In this document: piece after piece, positions 32,378 to 40,892 of the stretch
How positions within the stretch are numbered: the first letter of the stretch is position 1
Layout of the letters: each line of letters starts with the position of its first letter
The notes under the pieces: model-generated
The model's database searches: none
Told to the model about the DNA's origin: nothing
The model's input: the letters and a program-made list of their open reading frames with translations, nothing else
Position numbers and translations under genes: made by a program
Assembly: GCA_047975765.1 (NCBI GenBank)
Contig: JBKEEF010000004.1
Location: forward strand, 62,001 to 126,000
Reading direction: 5' to 3'
DNA length: 64,000 nt
Source of the DNA: JAQWBS01 sp047975765
GTDB lineage: Bacteria > Pseudomonadota > Alphaproteobacteria > RF32 > CAG-239

Positions 32378-32626
32378 ATGGTATATAACAAAACAACTTT
32401 AAATGCCTACATTCAAGCACAGCTTAATGGTGGGGCAGGTGTCTATCGTTCTGGTAACAGTCCAATAGAATTTGTGAAAGTTGGTTCATCACTTCTTTTT
32501 GAAGATGCTGGTGTGTCCAAAGAAATTGCTGCTGGTTCTTTCGTTTCAACGGATGGAGATTGCACAGTCTATGTTTCAAATATGATGACATTTGTTGGAA
32601 GAAAGCAAATTGTTGGCTATGTATAA
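32378..32626 (+). CDS. Small orphan protein, unknown function
   Basis: This is an 82-residue soluble protein starting M-V-Y-N-K-T-T-L-N-A-Y-I-Q-A-Q-L-N-G-G-A-G-V-Y. I know no family for it. The pattern of short strands (V-K-V-G-S-S-L-L, S-F-V-S-T-D-G-D-C-T-V-Y-V) suggests a small beta-rich fold. There is a single Cys. The ATG at 32378 has no ribosome site; an in-frame TTG eight codons earlier is no better. A promoter and a large inverted repeat stand upstream and a bidirectional terminator downstream, so it is a single-gene unit. Confidence 0.6.
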   Translation: MVYNKTTLNAYIQAQLNGGAGVYRSGNSPIEFVKVGSSLLFEDAGVSKEIAAGSFVSTDGDCTVYVSNMMTFVGRKQIVGYV

Positions 32627-32642
32627 TTGACTAAATCTTATA

Positions 32643-32676
32643 AAAAAACCTCCGTCAAGACTGACCGAGGTTTTTT
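32643..32676. terminator. Bidirectional terminator
   Basis: AAAAAACCTC pairs with GAGGTTTTTT, extended inward by GTC/GAC after one mismatch, between converging genes (32643-32676). Confidence 0.85.
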
Positions 32677-32697
32677 CTTTTTCTGTATCTTCTAATC

Positions 32698-33303
32698 TTA
32701 GAAGACGTAACGCAAACCACCATAAATTTCGTGAGCATGGATGCTTGCTTTTTCAATTTTACCCATATCAAAGTAACGGTAACCTACATCAACATTGAAT
32801 CTGCTGGTAACTTTTGCAGATAAACCACCACCGAGAGCCCATGTGAAGTTTGTGTCATCATAGCTGATTGTGTCAGCAGGAGGGTTTTTCAAGCTATAAG
32901 TCATATCACTAATACCCACACCTGCCATTAAGTATGGTGTGAACATTGTGTATGGTGAAAGATCCCAAAATACGTTGAACATGTATGATTTTGACTCAAA
33001 TTCAGCTGTTGCAGTATCGCCCGCAACATCATATTTCTTTTCAGCATCACCACGGAGAATTGCTTCAAGCTCAGCACGGAAATATTCATAGCGGTATCCG
33101 ATAGCTCCACTTACAGTATAAACATATTCAGCGATATCATATCTTGCGCCAGTACCTGTTGTTTTGTTGCTGTTACCAAGATTTGCTTTAAAAGCACCAC
33201 CACGAACACCTAAATATATACCATCACAATCCGCCTTTGCAGAGTCAGCAAAGAAAAGAGACAGCATTGCCGCAGAAAGAACGGTCATTATTTTTTTTGT
33301 CAT
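32698..33303 (-). CDS. Outer-membrane beta-barrel protein (OmpA-like/opacity type)
   Basis: This 201-residue protein has a signal peptide ending near A-D-S-A-K-A-D and an eight-strand barrel pattern of alternating hydrophobic residues. Strands include I-Y-L-G-V-R-G-G, G-A-I-G-Y-R-Y-E-Y-F-R-A-E-L-E, P-Y-L-M-A-G-V-G and F-N-V-D-V-G-Y-R-Y-F-D-M-G. The terminal Y-G-G-L-R-Y-V-F ends in the Phe needed for BAM-dependent insertion. It is a member of the OMP_b-brl/surface antigen group. It has no OmpA C-terminal peptidoglycan domain. AGGAG lies seven bases before the ATG at 33303. Role unknown; it could be an adhesin or structural porin. Confidence 0.87.
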   Translation of the reverse strand: MTKKIMTVLSAAMLSLFFADSAKADCDGIYLGVRGGAFKANLGNSNKTTGTGARYDIAEYVYTVSGAIGYRYEYFRAELEAILRGDAEKKYDVAGDTATAEFESKSYMFNVFWDLSPYTMFTPYLMAGVGISDMTYSLKNPPADTISYDDTNFTWALGGGLSAKVTSRFNVDVGYRYFDMGKIEKASIHAHEIYGGLRYVF

Positions 33304-33389
33304 CAAAATTCTCCTAAAGAATCGGTTTAATGTTTTGTTCTTATTATCGTATTTTTTTATTAATATCAAATTAAAAATGATAAAAATTG

Positions 33390-35372
33390 CTATTTTATAG
33401 TGTTTTTAACGCCGTCAACAACCTCTTTAACAGTGATTCCAAAGTAATCGAAGAGTTTATCTGCAGGACCAGATGCACCGAATCCATCCATACCAATAAT
33501 ATCACCACTTCGACCAACATACTTTTCCCAGCCAAATTTTGATGCTGCTTCAACAGCCACAATTGGAGCAGTTCCAAGAACTTCTTCTTGATATTTTGGT
33601 TCTTGTTTTTCAAAAAGTTCCATACATGGCATTGAAATAACAGCAACTTCAATTTTTTCTTCTTTAAGTTCCGATTGAGCTTTGAGCGCAAGAGAAACTT
33701 CTGAACCTGTTGCAATAATTGTTGCCTTACGTTTTTTGCCTTTAGATACGTCAGAAAGCACATAAGCACCTTTAGAAGTTAGATTTTCTTTCGAATCGGT
33801 TCTGACCAACTCTAGGTTTTGGCGAGTTAATGCTAAAATACTAGGTGTTTTTTCTTCTGTAAGCGCAATTTCCCATGCTTCAGCTGTTTCAATCACGTCG
33901 CAAGGACGGAAAGTAAGGATATTTGGCATTGCTCTGAATGAGGCTAAGTGTTCAATTGGCTGATGTGTTGGACCATCTTCACCAACACCAATCGAATCGT
34001 GTGTCATCACATAAATAACACGTTGTTCCATAAGTGCAGCAAGTCTCATCGCTGGTCTGAGATAATCACTGAAAACAAAGAATGTACCACCATATGGGAC
34101 AATACCTCCATGAAGTGTCATGCCATTCATAATTGCACCCATAGCATGTTCTCTGATACCATAATTAATTTGATTTCCAGAAAAATCCTCAGCATTAATT
34201 GATTTCATGCCTTTGACAGAAGTTTGGTTTGGACCAGTTAAATCTGCTGAACCACCAATAATTTGTGGAATGTTTGGCACTATCGCTTCAAGACACATAT
34301 TAGATGCTTTACGAGTTGCAACTTTGGTTTTTTCTGCAATGGCTTGTTTTTTGAGTTTTTCTAAGTCTTTATTCCAACCTTTAGGAAATTTTCCAGCAAT
34401 GACATCATTGAATTCTTTACCTTTTGCTTTAGCGTTTTCTTTCCAGAGTGCAAATTCTTTTTCAGCTTTTTTGCCAGCTTCTTTCCAAAGACCAAGAATT
34501 TCATCAGGAACTTCAAAAGCAGGTGCATCCCACTTCAAGTTTTTGCGAAGTGCTGCAAGTTCTTCTGCACCCAAAGGAGCACCATGGACATCGCTAGTGT
34601 TTTGTTTTTTAGGAGCACCATAGCCAATGGTTGTTTTGCAAGCAATCATTGTTGGTTTTTTAGCATTTTGAGCTTTTTTAATCGCTTTTTCAATTGCTTT
34701 TTCACTATGTCCATTAATAGAAATTGTGTTCCAACCGTTTGCTTCAAACCTTTTGATTTGGTTTGTTGAACTGGCAAGGCTTACTTTTCCATCAATAGTG
34801 ATATTGTTATTATCCCATAATACAATGAGTTTGTTCAATTTGAGGTGACCTGCTAAAGAAATTGCTTCTTCAGAAATTCCTTCCATAAGACAACCATCAC
34901 CCACAAGTGTATAAGTGAAATGATTGCACACATCATTGCCGAATTTAGCATTTAAATGTCTTTCAGCAATTGCCATACCTACTGCAGTTGTAATCCCTTG
35001 TCCAAGAGGTCCTGTTGTGGTGTCAATACCTTCAAGATGACCAAATTCTGGGTGACCTGCAGTCTTTGCTCCAATTTGTCTGAAGTTTTTAATGTCTTCA
35101 ATGGAGATGTCTTTGTACCCAATGAGATAGAGGAGAGAATAGAGCATTGCAGACCCATGTCCAGCAGATAAAACGAATCTGTCACGATCGAACCATTTAG
35201 GGTTTTTGGGATCTATTTTGAGAAATTTGCTAAAAAGAACGGTTGCAACATCTGCGGCACCAAGTGGAAGTCCTGGGTGACCTGATTTTGCTTTTTCAAT
35301 GGCTTCAACTGAAAGCATTCTAACAGCATTTGCCATTTTATCATGAGCGGCACTATTTCTACAAAAACACAT
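33390..35372 (-). CDS. tkt: Transketolase
   Basis: This 660-residue thiamine diphosphate enzyme of the pentose phosphate pathway transfers two-carbon units. The N-terminal domain has S-G-H-P-G-L-P-L-G-A-A-D, T-T-G-P-L-G-Q-G and the ThDP motif G-D-G-C-L-M-E-G-I-S-E-E. The middle domain has E-H-A-M-G-A-I-M-N-G and D-S-I-G-V-G-E-D-G-P-T-H-Q-P-I-E-H-L, and the C-terminal domain follows. Length is standard. GGAG lies eight bases before the ATG. It starts three bases after a lipoprotein gene, so they are probably one unit. Confidence 0.97.
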   Translation of the reverse strand: MCFCRNSAAHDKMANAVRMLSVEAIEKAKSGHPGLPLGAADVATVLFSKFLKIDPKNPKWFDRDRFVLSAGHGSAMLYSLLYLIGYKDISIEDIKNFRQIGAKTAGHPEFGHLEGIDTTTGPLGQGITTAVGMAIAERHLNAKFGNDVCNHFTYTLVGDGCLMEGISEEAISLAGHLKLNKLIVLWDNNNITIDGKVSLASSTNQIKRFEANGWNTISINGHSEKAIEKAIKKAQNAKKPTMIACKTTIGYGAPKKQNTSDVHGAPLGAEELAALRKNLKWDAPAFEVPDEILGLWKEAGKKAEKEFALWKENAKAKGKEFNDVIAGKFPKGWNKDLEKLKKQAIAEKTKVATRKASNMCLEAIVPNIPQIIGGSADLTGPNQTSVKGMKSINAEDFSGNQINYGIREHAMGAIMNGMTLHGGIVPYGGTFFVFSDYLRPAMRLAALMEQRVIYVMTHDSIGVGEDGPTHQPIEHLASFRAMPNILTFRPCDVIETAEAWEIALTEEKTPSILALTRQNLELVRTDSKENLTSKGAYVLSDVSKGKKRKATIIATGSEVSLALKAQSELKEEKIEVAVISMPCMELFEKQEPKYQEEVLGTAPIVAVEAASKFGWEKYVGRSGDIIGMDGFGASGPADKLFDYFGITVKEVVDGVKNTIK

Positions 35373-35375
35373 ATT

Positions 35376-35888
35376 TTATTCTCCAAAATCTAAATTAGTA
35401 TCAAATGTTCTGTCATTATATATTCTGTCGGATTGAGAAAGATTTAGTCCGAGGAAAATATCAAATTCATATTTCATATTTGGTGGAATTCTGATTTCCA
35501 CTGGTTTTGCTTTATATTCAACTTCTTTTTCATCAACAGGGATGAGCACTTTTGCAAAATATGTTTTCTTGCCTAAGTATGCAGGAGGTCCTTTGACTGT
35601 TTCTGTATAATATGAGAAATGGACATCTGAGACATCATTTGGGTGAATTCTTTTGATTTTGAATACAGGGGTGATGACAGCTTTGTCATGCTTAATTCTT
35701 CTGTCAAAGAAGCAGTAACCCTCATAACCTGTTAGCTCAATCATAAATTCTTCAGAAACATTACTTGTTTGTACAATATAAGCATTTGTTCTTTTGATTT
35801 GAACACGAGGACAGAAATCGCCTTCATCATAAAGACCACAAGAAGCCAAAAGGGGTAGAAGAGCTAGGATGAAAAATTTTTTGAACAT
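35376..35888 (-). CDS. Putative lipoprotein, unknown function
   Basis: This 170-residue protein has a signal peptide and a lipobox L-L-A-S-C with Cys at residue 16, so it should be processed by Lgt and LspA. The mature part is beta-rich, with five cysteines in all and a Y-E-G-Y-C-F-F-D-R-R segment. The repeated V-x-I/V-P-V-type stretch near residue 115 (A-K-V-L-I-P-V-D-E-K-E-V) suggests an Ig-like fold. I do not recognise the family. AAGGAG precedes the ATG. It is directly upstream of tkt. Confidence 0.7.
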   Translation of the reverse strand: MFKKFFILALLPLLASCGLYDEGDFCPRVQIKRTNAYIVQTSNVSEEFMIELTGYEGYCFFDRRIKHDKAVITPVFKIKRIHPNDVSDVHFSYYTETVKGPPAYLGKKTYFAKVLIPVDEKEVEYKAKPVEIRIPPNMKYEFDIFLGLNLSQSDRIYNDRTFDTNLDFGE

Positions 35889-35932
35889 TTTTAGTGATTC
35901 TCCTTAAATATTATATCGCTAACTATACTTGT

Positions 35933-37063
35933 CTATTTCTTTTTTGTAAACAGGGCAACGAGCTCAAAATGTGTTGAATAAGTGAACTGATCAACAAAGG
36001 TGAGTTTTTCAATTTGATATGACGAATCACATAAAACATCAGCATCTCGAACAAAACTATTAGGATTGCACGAAACATAGATAATCTTTTTGATGTTTTC
36101 GACATTAGCAATTTTTTGAACCTGTTCATAAGCTCCAGCACGAGGTGGGTCGAGAATAATGATATTAAAATTTTTTAACTCATCTTCGTATAAAGGATAT
36201 TTGAAAAGATTTTTTTGTATGATTTCAATATTAGGAATGATATTTTTATTGATCGAATTTTGAAATCCTTCAAGAAGTTCCTGTGAAGAATCTATTGCTG
36301 TGATTTTGTTGTTGATGTTACGAGAAAGTGGGTAAGAGAAAGTTCCAATTCCGCAGAATAAGTCTGCAATCTTTCCTTCATCATTTTCTAGATATTTTGT
36401 TGCTGTTTCAAGAAGTGCTTTTTCACCTTCTTTTGAAGCTTGTAGGAAAGTTCCCGCAGAAATATATACCTTAATACCTGCAATTTCGATATAAGGTTTG
36501 ATTTTTTCTGCAATAATTTCTCCAGAATCAAAATTGTTCTTGCGATGAGAAATGCGAATAATATCATTTCCTTTTTGGGAAACTTCTGAAATGATGAGTC
36601 TGTGTTCAAGGCTTAAATTGCTATCAAATTCTAAGACAATATCAAGTCCATTATCAGCTTCGCAAACAAGAATGTCACCGCTATTTATATTTGTCGTTTT
36701 GAATTTCCCTTTTTTGAGTTTTTCAGTAAGAGGGTTTTGGCAAATTTCAGAAATCAATTCTCGAATAAGAGGAAGGTTTTGGTTTATTTTATCTGTCAAA
36801 AGTGGGCAAAAATCAATATCTACTAGATTCTTACTTGCTTTTTCATTGAATCCTAACGTGAGTTTCTTTTTTGAATATGAAAAGGCGAATGCAGCTCTTC
36901 TGCGTGTTCCATCCTTGATGAAGATAGGTTCTTCAAGAGGGGCTTCTTGTTTGCAAGTGGAAATTATTTTTTTGAAATTAGCATACTTTTGCTCTCTATA
37001 AACTTTTTCATCTAAGTTTATAAAGGCACAACCTCCGCAAACTTCTGCATATTTACAATTCAT
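35933..37063 (-). CDS. Class I SAM-dependent RNA m5U methyltransferase (RumA/TrmFO-independent, COG2265)
   Basis: This 376-residue enzyme methylates uridine C5 in rRNA or tRNA. The [4Fe-4S] motif begins at C3, C9 and C12 (C-x5-C-G-G-C), with a fourth Cys in I-D-F-C-P-L near residue 87. The catalytic region has F-C-G-I-G-T-F-S-Y-P-L, I-I-L-D-P-P-R-A-G, the catalytic Cys in Y-V-S-C-N-P and the Glu in T-H-F-E-L-V. It lacks an N-terminal TRAM domain. It could be RlmD-like or RlmC-like; I cannot decide which base it modifies. It starts directly after the diguanylate cyclase stop. Confidence 0.88.
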   Translation of the reverse strand: MNCKYAEVCGGCAFINLDEKVYREQKYANFKKIISTCKQEAPLEEPIFIKDGTRRRAAFAFSYSKKKLTLGFNEKASKNLVDIDFCPLLTDKINQNLPLIRELISEICQNPLTEKLKKGKFKTTNINSGDILVCEADNGLDIVLEFDSNLSLEHRLIISEVSQKGNDIIRISHRKNNFDSGEIIAEKIKPYIEIAGIKVYISAGTFLQASKEGEKALLETATKYLENDEGKIADLFCGIGTFSYPLSRNINNKITAIDSSQELLEGFQNSINKNIIPNIEIIQKNLFKYPLYEDELKNFNIIILDPPRAGAYEQVQKIANVENIKKIIYVSCNPNSFVRDADVLCDSSYQIEKLTFVDQFTYSTHFELVALFTKKK

Positions 37064-38773
37064 TTAATCTTCTTTCTTATCACTTGAGAAATTATAGATA
37101 TCTTCATTCTCAATGCTGTTATTGTTACTGATGATGTGGTTTGCTTCAACACCATCAAGAAGTGAAATTTCTTGATTTTCTTCTTTTTCAAAAAGAGGGT
37201 GAAGCGTGTCAGAGCAGTGGCTTTTGTTTGCCATTTCGGTGTCAAAAAACTCCGTTCTATTTCTTCCATTGTTTTTAGCTTTATAGAGTGCTGTATCTGC
37301 CATTTTAATAAGCGTTGCCATATCCTTAGAAACTTGAGAAGTGGCAATGCCAATGCTAATTGTGACGCTGATGAATTCTCCTTCGTTATCTGTCGGGATT
37401 TTCAAGCCTGCAATTGTCTCTCTTAGTCTTTCCGCAACAGCACGTGCTTTTTCTTTATCTGCAACATTGAGGAAAACCACAAATTCTTCACCACCATATC
37501 TAGCAATGATATCATTATTGCGAAGTGCATTTACTGTTGTGTTTGCAATTTCAATTAGCACTGTATCACCAACTTTATGACCATAAGTATCGTTTACTTT
37601 TTTGAAGCGGTCAACGTCGAGCATAAAAACAGCAAAATATGAATCATTTGCAATACTCTTACTAATTCTTTGCTTAACTTCTTCTTCAAAATAACGACGG
37701 TTGAAAAGTGAAGTTAAAGGATCTCTGGTCGCTTGGTTTTTAAGTAAAATTTCCCTGTTTTTTCGAGAAGTGATATCTTGAAAAGCAAGATAAACCGCAA
37801 TATCATGGTTATAGTCAATGGTGTTGGCTGAAGTTAAAAGCCAGAAAGGCGTGTTGCCTGTTGCAGTCTTAACTAAGATTTCAAAATCTTTCACTTCACC
37901 TTTATGTTCAAGTGTTTCATTTAATTTTTTTCGATTTTCCATATCAATGAAAAAGTCTTTGAGTTTATATCTTTCAAGTTCATGTTCTTGAATTCCGAAA
38001 AGTTTAATTGCATTGTTATTTGCCACTAAAATTTTATCATCACTGAGTTTAGAAATGATAATTGGAAATGGAGATGATTTGATAATTGTTTCAATTTGAA
38101 TTCTACTGTTCTCAATTTTTTTGTTACTTTCTTTGAATTTATGAGTGATGTAGTCAGCCTTAATAATGAGTAAGGCAATTGTTAAGCTTAAGTATAAAGC
38201 CATACCAATATACCATCTATAACTTATAAAGCTTTCGATGTTAGCAATTTCAAGAATAATATTTAAGCTGACAAGAGAGGTAATTATTGCTGCAAGCTTA
38301 AATCCAATACCAAATTTTGCTTTTGAATAAAGTGCCACAGAAATAAAGAGAAAGCCAACTAGCGGAAAAACATATCTCATATTATTTACCATGGTGCCAT
38401 TAGGCATGATGAACACGAAATAAGCAATTGAAATGAGAATAAAGCCAGAAAAAGCAAGAACGATGTTATTACTTTTTGTTTTCTCTAATAAAATGTTTAA
38501 AGCTGCTGTTCCCATTAAAGCTAAAGAAATGAGGAATAAAATGAGTTCAATAAAGACTAAGAAATTGAAATATCCTTGTTTATGGTAAGGAGCAATTCCA
38601 TAACCATACCAAGAAGCAACAAATTCCATGGCGATTCCGAAAAACAAAAACCAAAGACTTTTTCCATATTTGTTGGAAATCCCGCAGTAAAATGTTGCAG
38701 CAAAGTAAATAAACAGAGCAAATAAATTGAGCTCAAAGTAGGTGCTGTTGCTAAAAACATCGATGCTGTTCAT
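37064..38773 (-). CDS. Diguanylate cyclase with membrane sensor and PAS domain
   Basis: This 569-residue protein has about seven N-terminal membrane helices (residues 10-205), a PAS domain (about 225-335, I-I-K-S-S-P-F-P-I-I-I-S) and a GGDEF domain (about 345-510). The active site is R-Y-G-G-E-E-F (425-431) with metal-binding D-V-D-R-F near 387. An R-N-N-D motif at 418-421, exactly five residues before GGEEF, is a complete c-di-GMP inhibitory site. It should thus make c-di-GMP under product feedback. An acidic, Ser/Asn-rich tail of about 55 residues follows. The gene abuts the methyltransferase gene downstream. Confidence 0.93.
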   Translation of the reverse strand: MNSIDVFSNSTYFELNLFALFIYFAATFYCGISNKYGKSLWFLFFGIAMEFVASWYGYGIAPYHKQGYFNFLVFIELILFLISLALMGTAALNILLEKTKSNNIVLAFSGFILISIAYFVFIMPNGTMVNNMRYVFPLVGFLFISVALYSKAKFGIGFKLAAIITSLVSLNIILEIANIESFISYRWYIGMALYLSLTIALLIIKADYITHKFKESNKKIENSRIQIETIIKSSPFPIIISKLSDDKILVANNNAIKLFGIQEHELERYKLKDFFIDMENRKKLNETLEHKGEVKDFEILVKTATGNTPFWLLTSANTIDYNHDIAVYLAFQDITSRKNREILLKNQATRDPLTSLFNRRYFEEEVKQRISKSIANDSYFAVFMLDVDRFKKVNDTYGHKVGDTVLIEIANTTVNALRNNDIIARYGGEEFVVFLNVADKEKARAVAERLRETIAGLKIPTDNEGEFISVTISIGIATSQVSKDMATLIKMADTALYKAKNNGRNRTEFFDTEMANKSHCSDTLHPLFEKEENQEISLLDGVEANHIISNNNSIENEDIYNFSSDKKED

Positions 38774-38927
38774 CTTATTTTTTCCTTTATTGTTTTATTT
38801 AAGACAATATTAGTCATAATTTGTTAATATAAACTAAAATTTGTGATATCTCAAAAAAAAGAGATGAAAATTTGTTTTAAATATAATATGATTATGCAGG
38901 TTGGGGAATTTTGGGGAGAACTTAAGA

Positions 38928-40085
38928 ATGAATTGCAAAAATAATAATCACTTCAGCAATAATTTTGAATTAAATATCTCTAAATTGCCGACCAAAAGAA
39001 CAGATCGTGCGTCTTTTTCTCTTTTCCTTCCAAACTTATTCTTCGCTGTCTTATTAATTGCTATTGGTGTTTATGAACTTTTTAATGGGTTTAATTCTTC
39101 GGCAAGTGTTTTTGATGATGTTAATCGTGAGATTGAATATACTTCTTTAATGGTCAGCCCTGTAATTTTCGATTTAGTGCTTATAACCGTTGGTTTTTGG
39201 ATTGTTTGGTCTTTGTATTCTTCTTTTGTTCGATACAAAAAAGTTTTTTTTGATGGTCATGTTTTCACTATCACACACCGTCCAACTTGGGGTGCAAAAA
39301 AGGTCTTTCGTGAATCTGCTGCAAATTATGAAGGTGTACGTTTCAGAACGGCATATTATCAGCATGGTTTGTTCAATCGTAACAAATATATTATTGAACT
39401 TTATCACGAAGATGAGTGCAAAACGGTTCCTTTGTTTATCACAACGAAAGATATCAGATTTGGAGATGTTATTTCAAAGTATGCAAAATATTTTAATAAG
39501 TCGATTATTTATGTGACAAGTGAAGGAGTTATTCATCGCAAACTTGAAGATTTTGGAAAGCCTTTGATGGGAAATAAGAAAAAAGCCTATGCAGAACTTT
39601 CTGAAAATGTTTCTGAACCACGTTATATTCGTGTGAAAGATGTTGATGATAAAATCATAATTAAGGTTAAGAAAGCCCTTTTTGATGTCTATAATATCAT
39701 TGCATTTGGTATTCTTTTCTCTTTGGGAAGCTTGGTGTTTTTTCTTTCAACACTTGATTATGAAAGAACACAACAAACAGATGCTTTGTTTGTTTTTTCT
39801 ATCGTTGGGATTTTTCTTTGTTTCTTTGCTTTGTTTAGAAGAGATAAAATTGTCATCAAAAAAGATAAAATTATTGTTGTTCACAAATTTTGGCTTTTCT
39901 CTAAAAAATATGATGAAATGAAGAAATCTGATATTGTTTGGATTTCCATTGCATATAATCCTGCTCTGGAGAGAAACTATTTGATTATTTATTCCATGAA
40001 AGAAAGTATGGTTTTTGGAAAAAAACTTCCACTCAACGATTTGAAGTGGGTAAAAAACCTTCTCATTGAGGAAATCGTTAAATAA
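38928..40085 (+). CDS. Four-helix membrane protein with two PH-like cytoplasmic regions, unknown function
   Basis: This 385-residue protein has two hydrophobic hairpins (about residues 30-85 and 255-300). Each is followed by a basic beta-rich region opening with K-K-V-F-F-D-G-H-V-F-T-I-T-H or D-K-I-V-I-K-K-D-K-I-I-V-V-H. The repeated order (helix pair, then PH-like strand pattern) suggests an internal duplication similar to bacterial PH-domain membrane proteins. I recognise no named family. The ATG at 38928 has GGGAG about ten bases upstream; nine in-frame codons before it are less likely. It stands alone between a diguanylate cyclase gene and the yfgM-like gene. Confidence 0.68.
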   Translation: MNCKNNNHFSNNFELNISKLPTKRTDRASFSLFLPNLFFAVLLIAIGVYELFNGFNSSASVFDDVNREIEYTSLMVSPVIFDLVLITVGFWIVWSLYSSFVRYKKVFFDGHVFTITHRPTWGAKKVFRESAANYEGVRFRTAYYQHGLFNRNKYIIELYHEDECKTVPLFITTKDIRFGDVISKYAKYFNKSIIYVTSEGVIHRKLEDFGKPLMGNKKKAYAELSENVSEPRYIRVKDVDDKIIIKVKKALFDVYNIIAFGILFSLGSLVFFLSTLDYERTQQTDALFVFSIVGIFLCFFALFRRDKIVIKKDKIIVVHKFWLFSKKYDEMKKSDIVWISIAYNPALERNYLIIYSMKESMVFGKKLPLNDLKWVKNLLIEEIVK

Positions 40086-40175
40086 GTTGGTGATTTTTTA
40101 TCATAATAATTTGCTTAATAATTAAATTAAGCTATAAAGTCTGTATGTCTTAATATTTGTATAAGAGAGATTAAA

Positions 40176-40877
40176 ATGAAGAAACCTATTAAAAACACAA
40201 ACAATCTTCCTGATGGCGATGCTCAGGATAAACTTCTTCGTGAAGTTGATGAGGATTTAAGAAGCGATAGTATTACTGCTTTTTGGAAGATATATGGACT
40301 TTACATAATCATTTTTGTCGTTTTAGTTCTTTCTTTCACTGTGAGTTTTGAAACATTCAAAGCTTGGCACCAAAAGAAAAATCAAACTTGGTCAGATGCT
40401 TATGCTTATGCACTTAACTTGCAAATTCAGGGTAAATATGATGATAGTTTGAAAGTTTTGAATGATATTGTTGCGGAAGATCACGATATTTATGCTGATT
40501 TAGCTAAAGTTCAAATTTCAAATGTTTTGTTTGAACAAGGTAAAACAAAGGAAGCAACAGTCGCTCTTGAAAAAATTATCAATGAAGGTAATTTAAATCC
40601 TAAAATGAAAGATGTTTCAATCATTAAACTTGCAACTTATAAGCTTGACGAAGCTCCAAAGGAAGAAATCGTTGCTCTTTTGTCTCCACTTGCAACTACA
40701 AACAATAGCTGGACTAATGTAGCAAAAGAAATGTTGGCAATGTTGGAAATTCGCGAAGGAAACATTGAAGAAGCAAGAAAAATTTATGCGGAAATTTTAG
40801 AATCATCAGACTTATCTGAAAGTTTGAGAGCAAGAGTTCAAGATATGTTGTCTGTTCTGGGCGATGTTGAAAAATAA
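40176..40877 (+). CDS. YfgM-like tetratricopeptide membrane protein
   Basis: This 233-residue protein has a cytoplasmic N-terminal segment, one membrane helix (about 45-67) and a periplasmic alpha-helical TPR-like domain (TPR_21). The domain is rich in A-x-x-x-L patterns such as G-K-Y-D-D-S-L-K-V-L-N-D-I and G-N-I-E-E-A-R-K-I-Y-A-E-I-L. The gene order yfgM-bamB-der is conserved in proteobacteria and supports the call. YfgM is an ancillary factor of the SecYEG translocon with chaperone contacts. GAGAG precedes the ATG. It is followed after 15 bases by bamB. Confidence 0.83.
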   Translation: MKKPIKNTNNLPDGDAQDKLLREVDEDLRSDSITAFWKIYGLYIIIFVVLVLSFTVSFETFKAWHQKKNQTWSDAYAYALNLQIQGKYDDSLKVLNDIVAEDHDIYADLAKVQISNVLFEQGKTKEATVALEKIINEGNLNPKMKDVSIIKLATYKLDEAPKEEIVALLSPLATTNNSWTNVAKEMLAMLEIREGNIEEARKIYAEILESSDLSESLRARVQDMLSVLGDVEK

Positions 40878-40892
40878 AAATTGGAGTGATTA

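Noticed and set aside
36552..37001. Open frame of 149 codons opposite the RNA methyltransferase gene
   Set aside because: Lies fully inside a well-supported gene and has no start signal.
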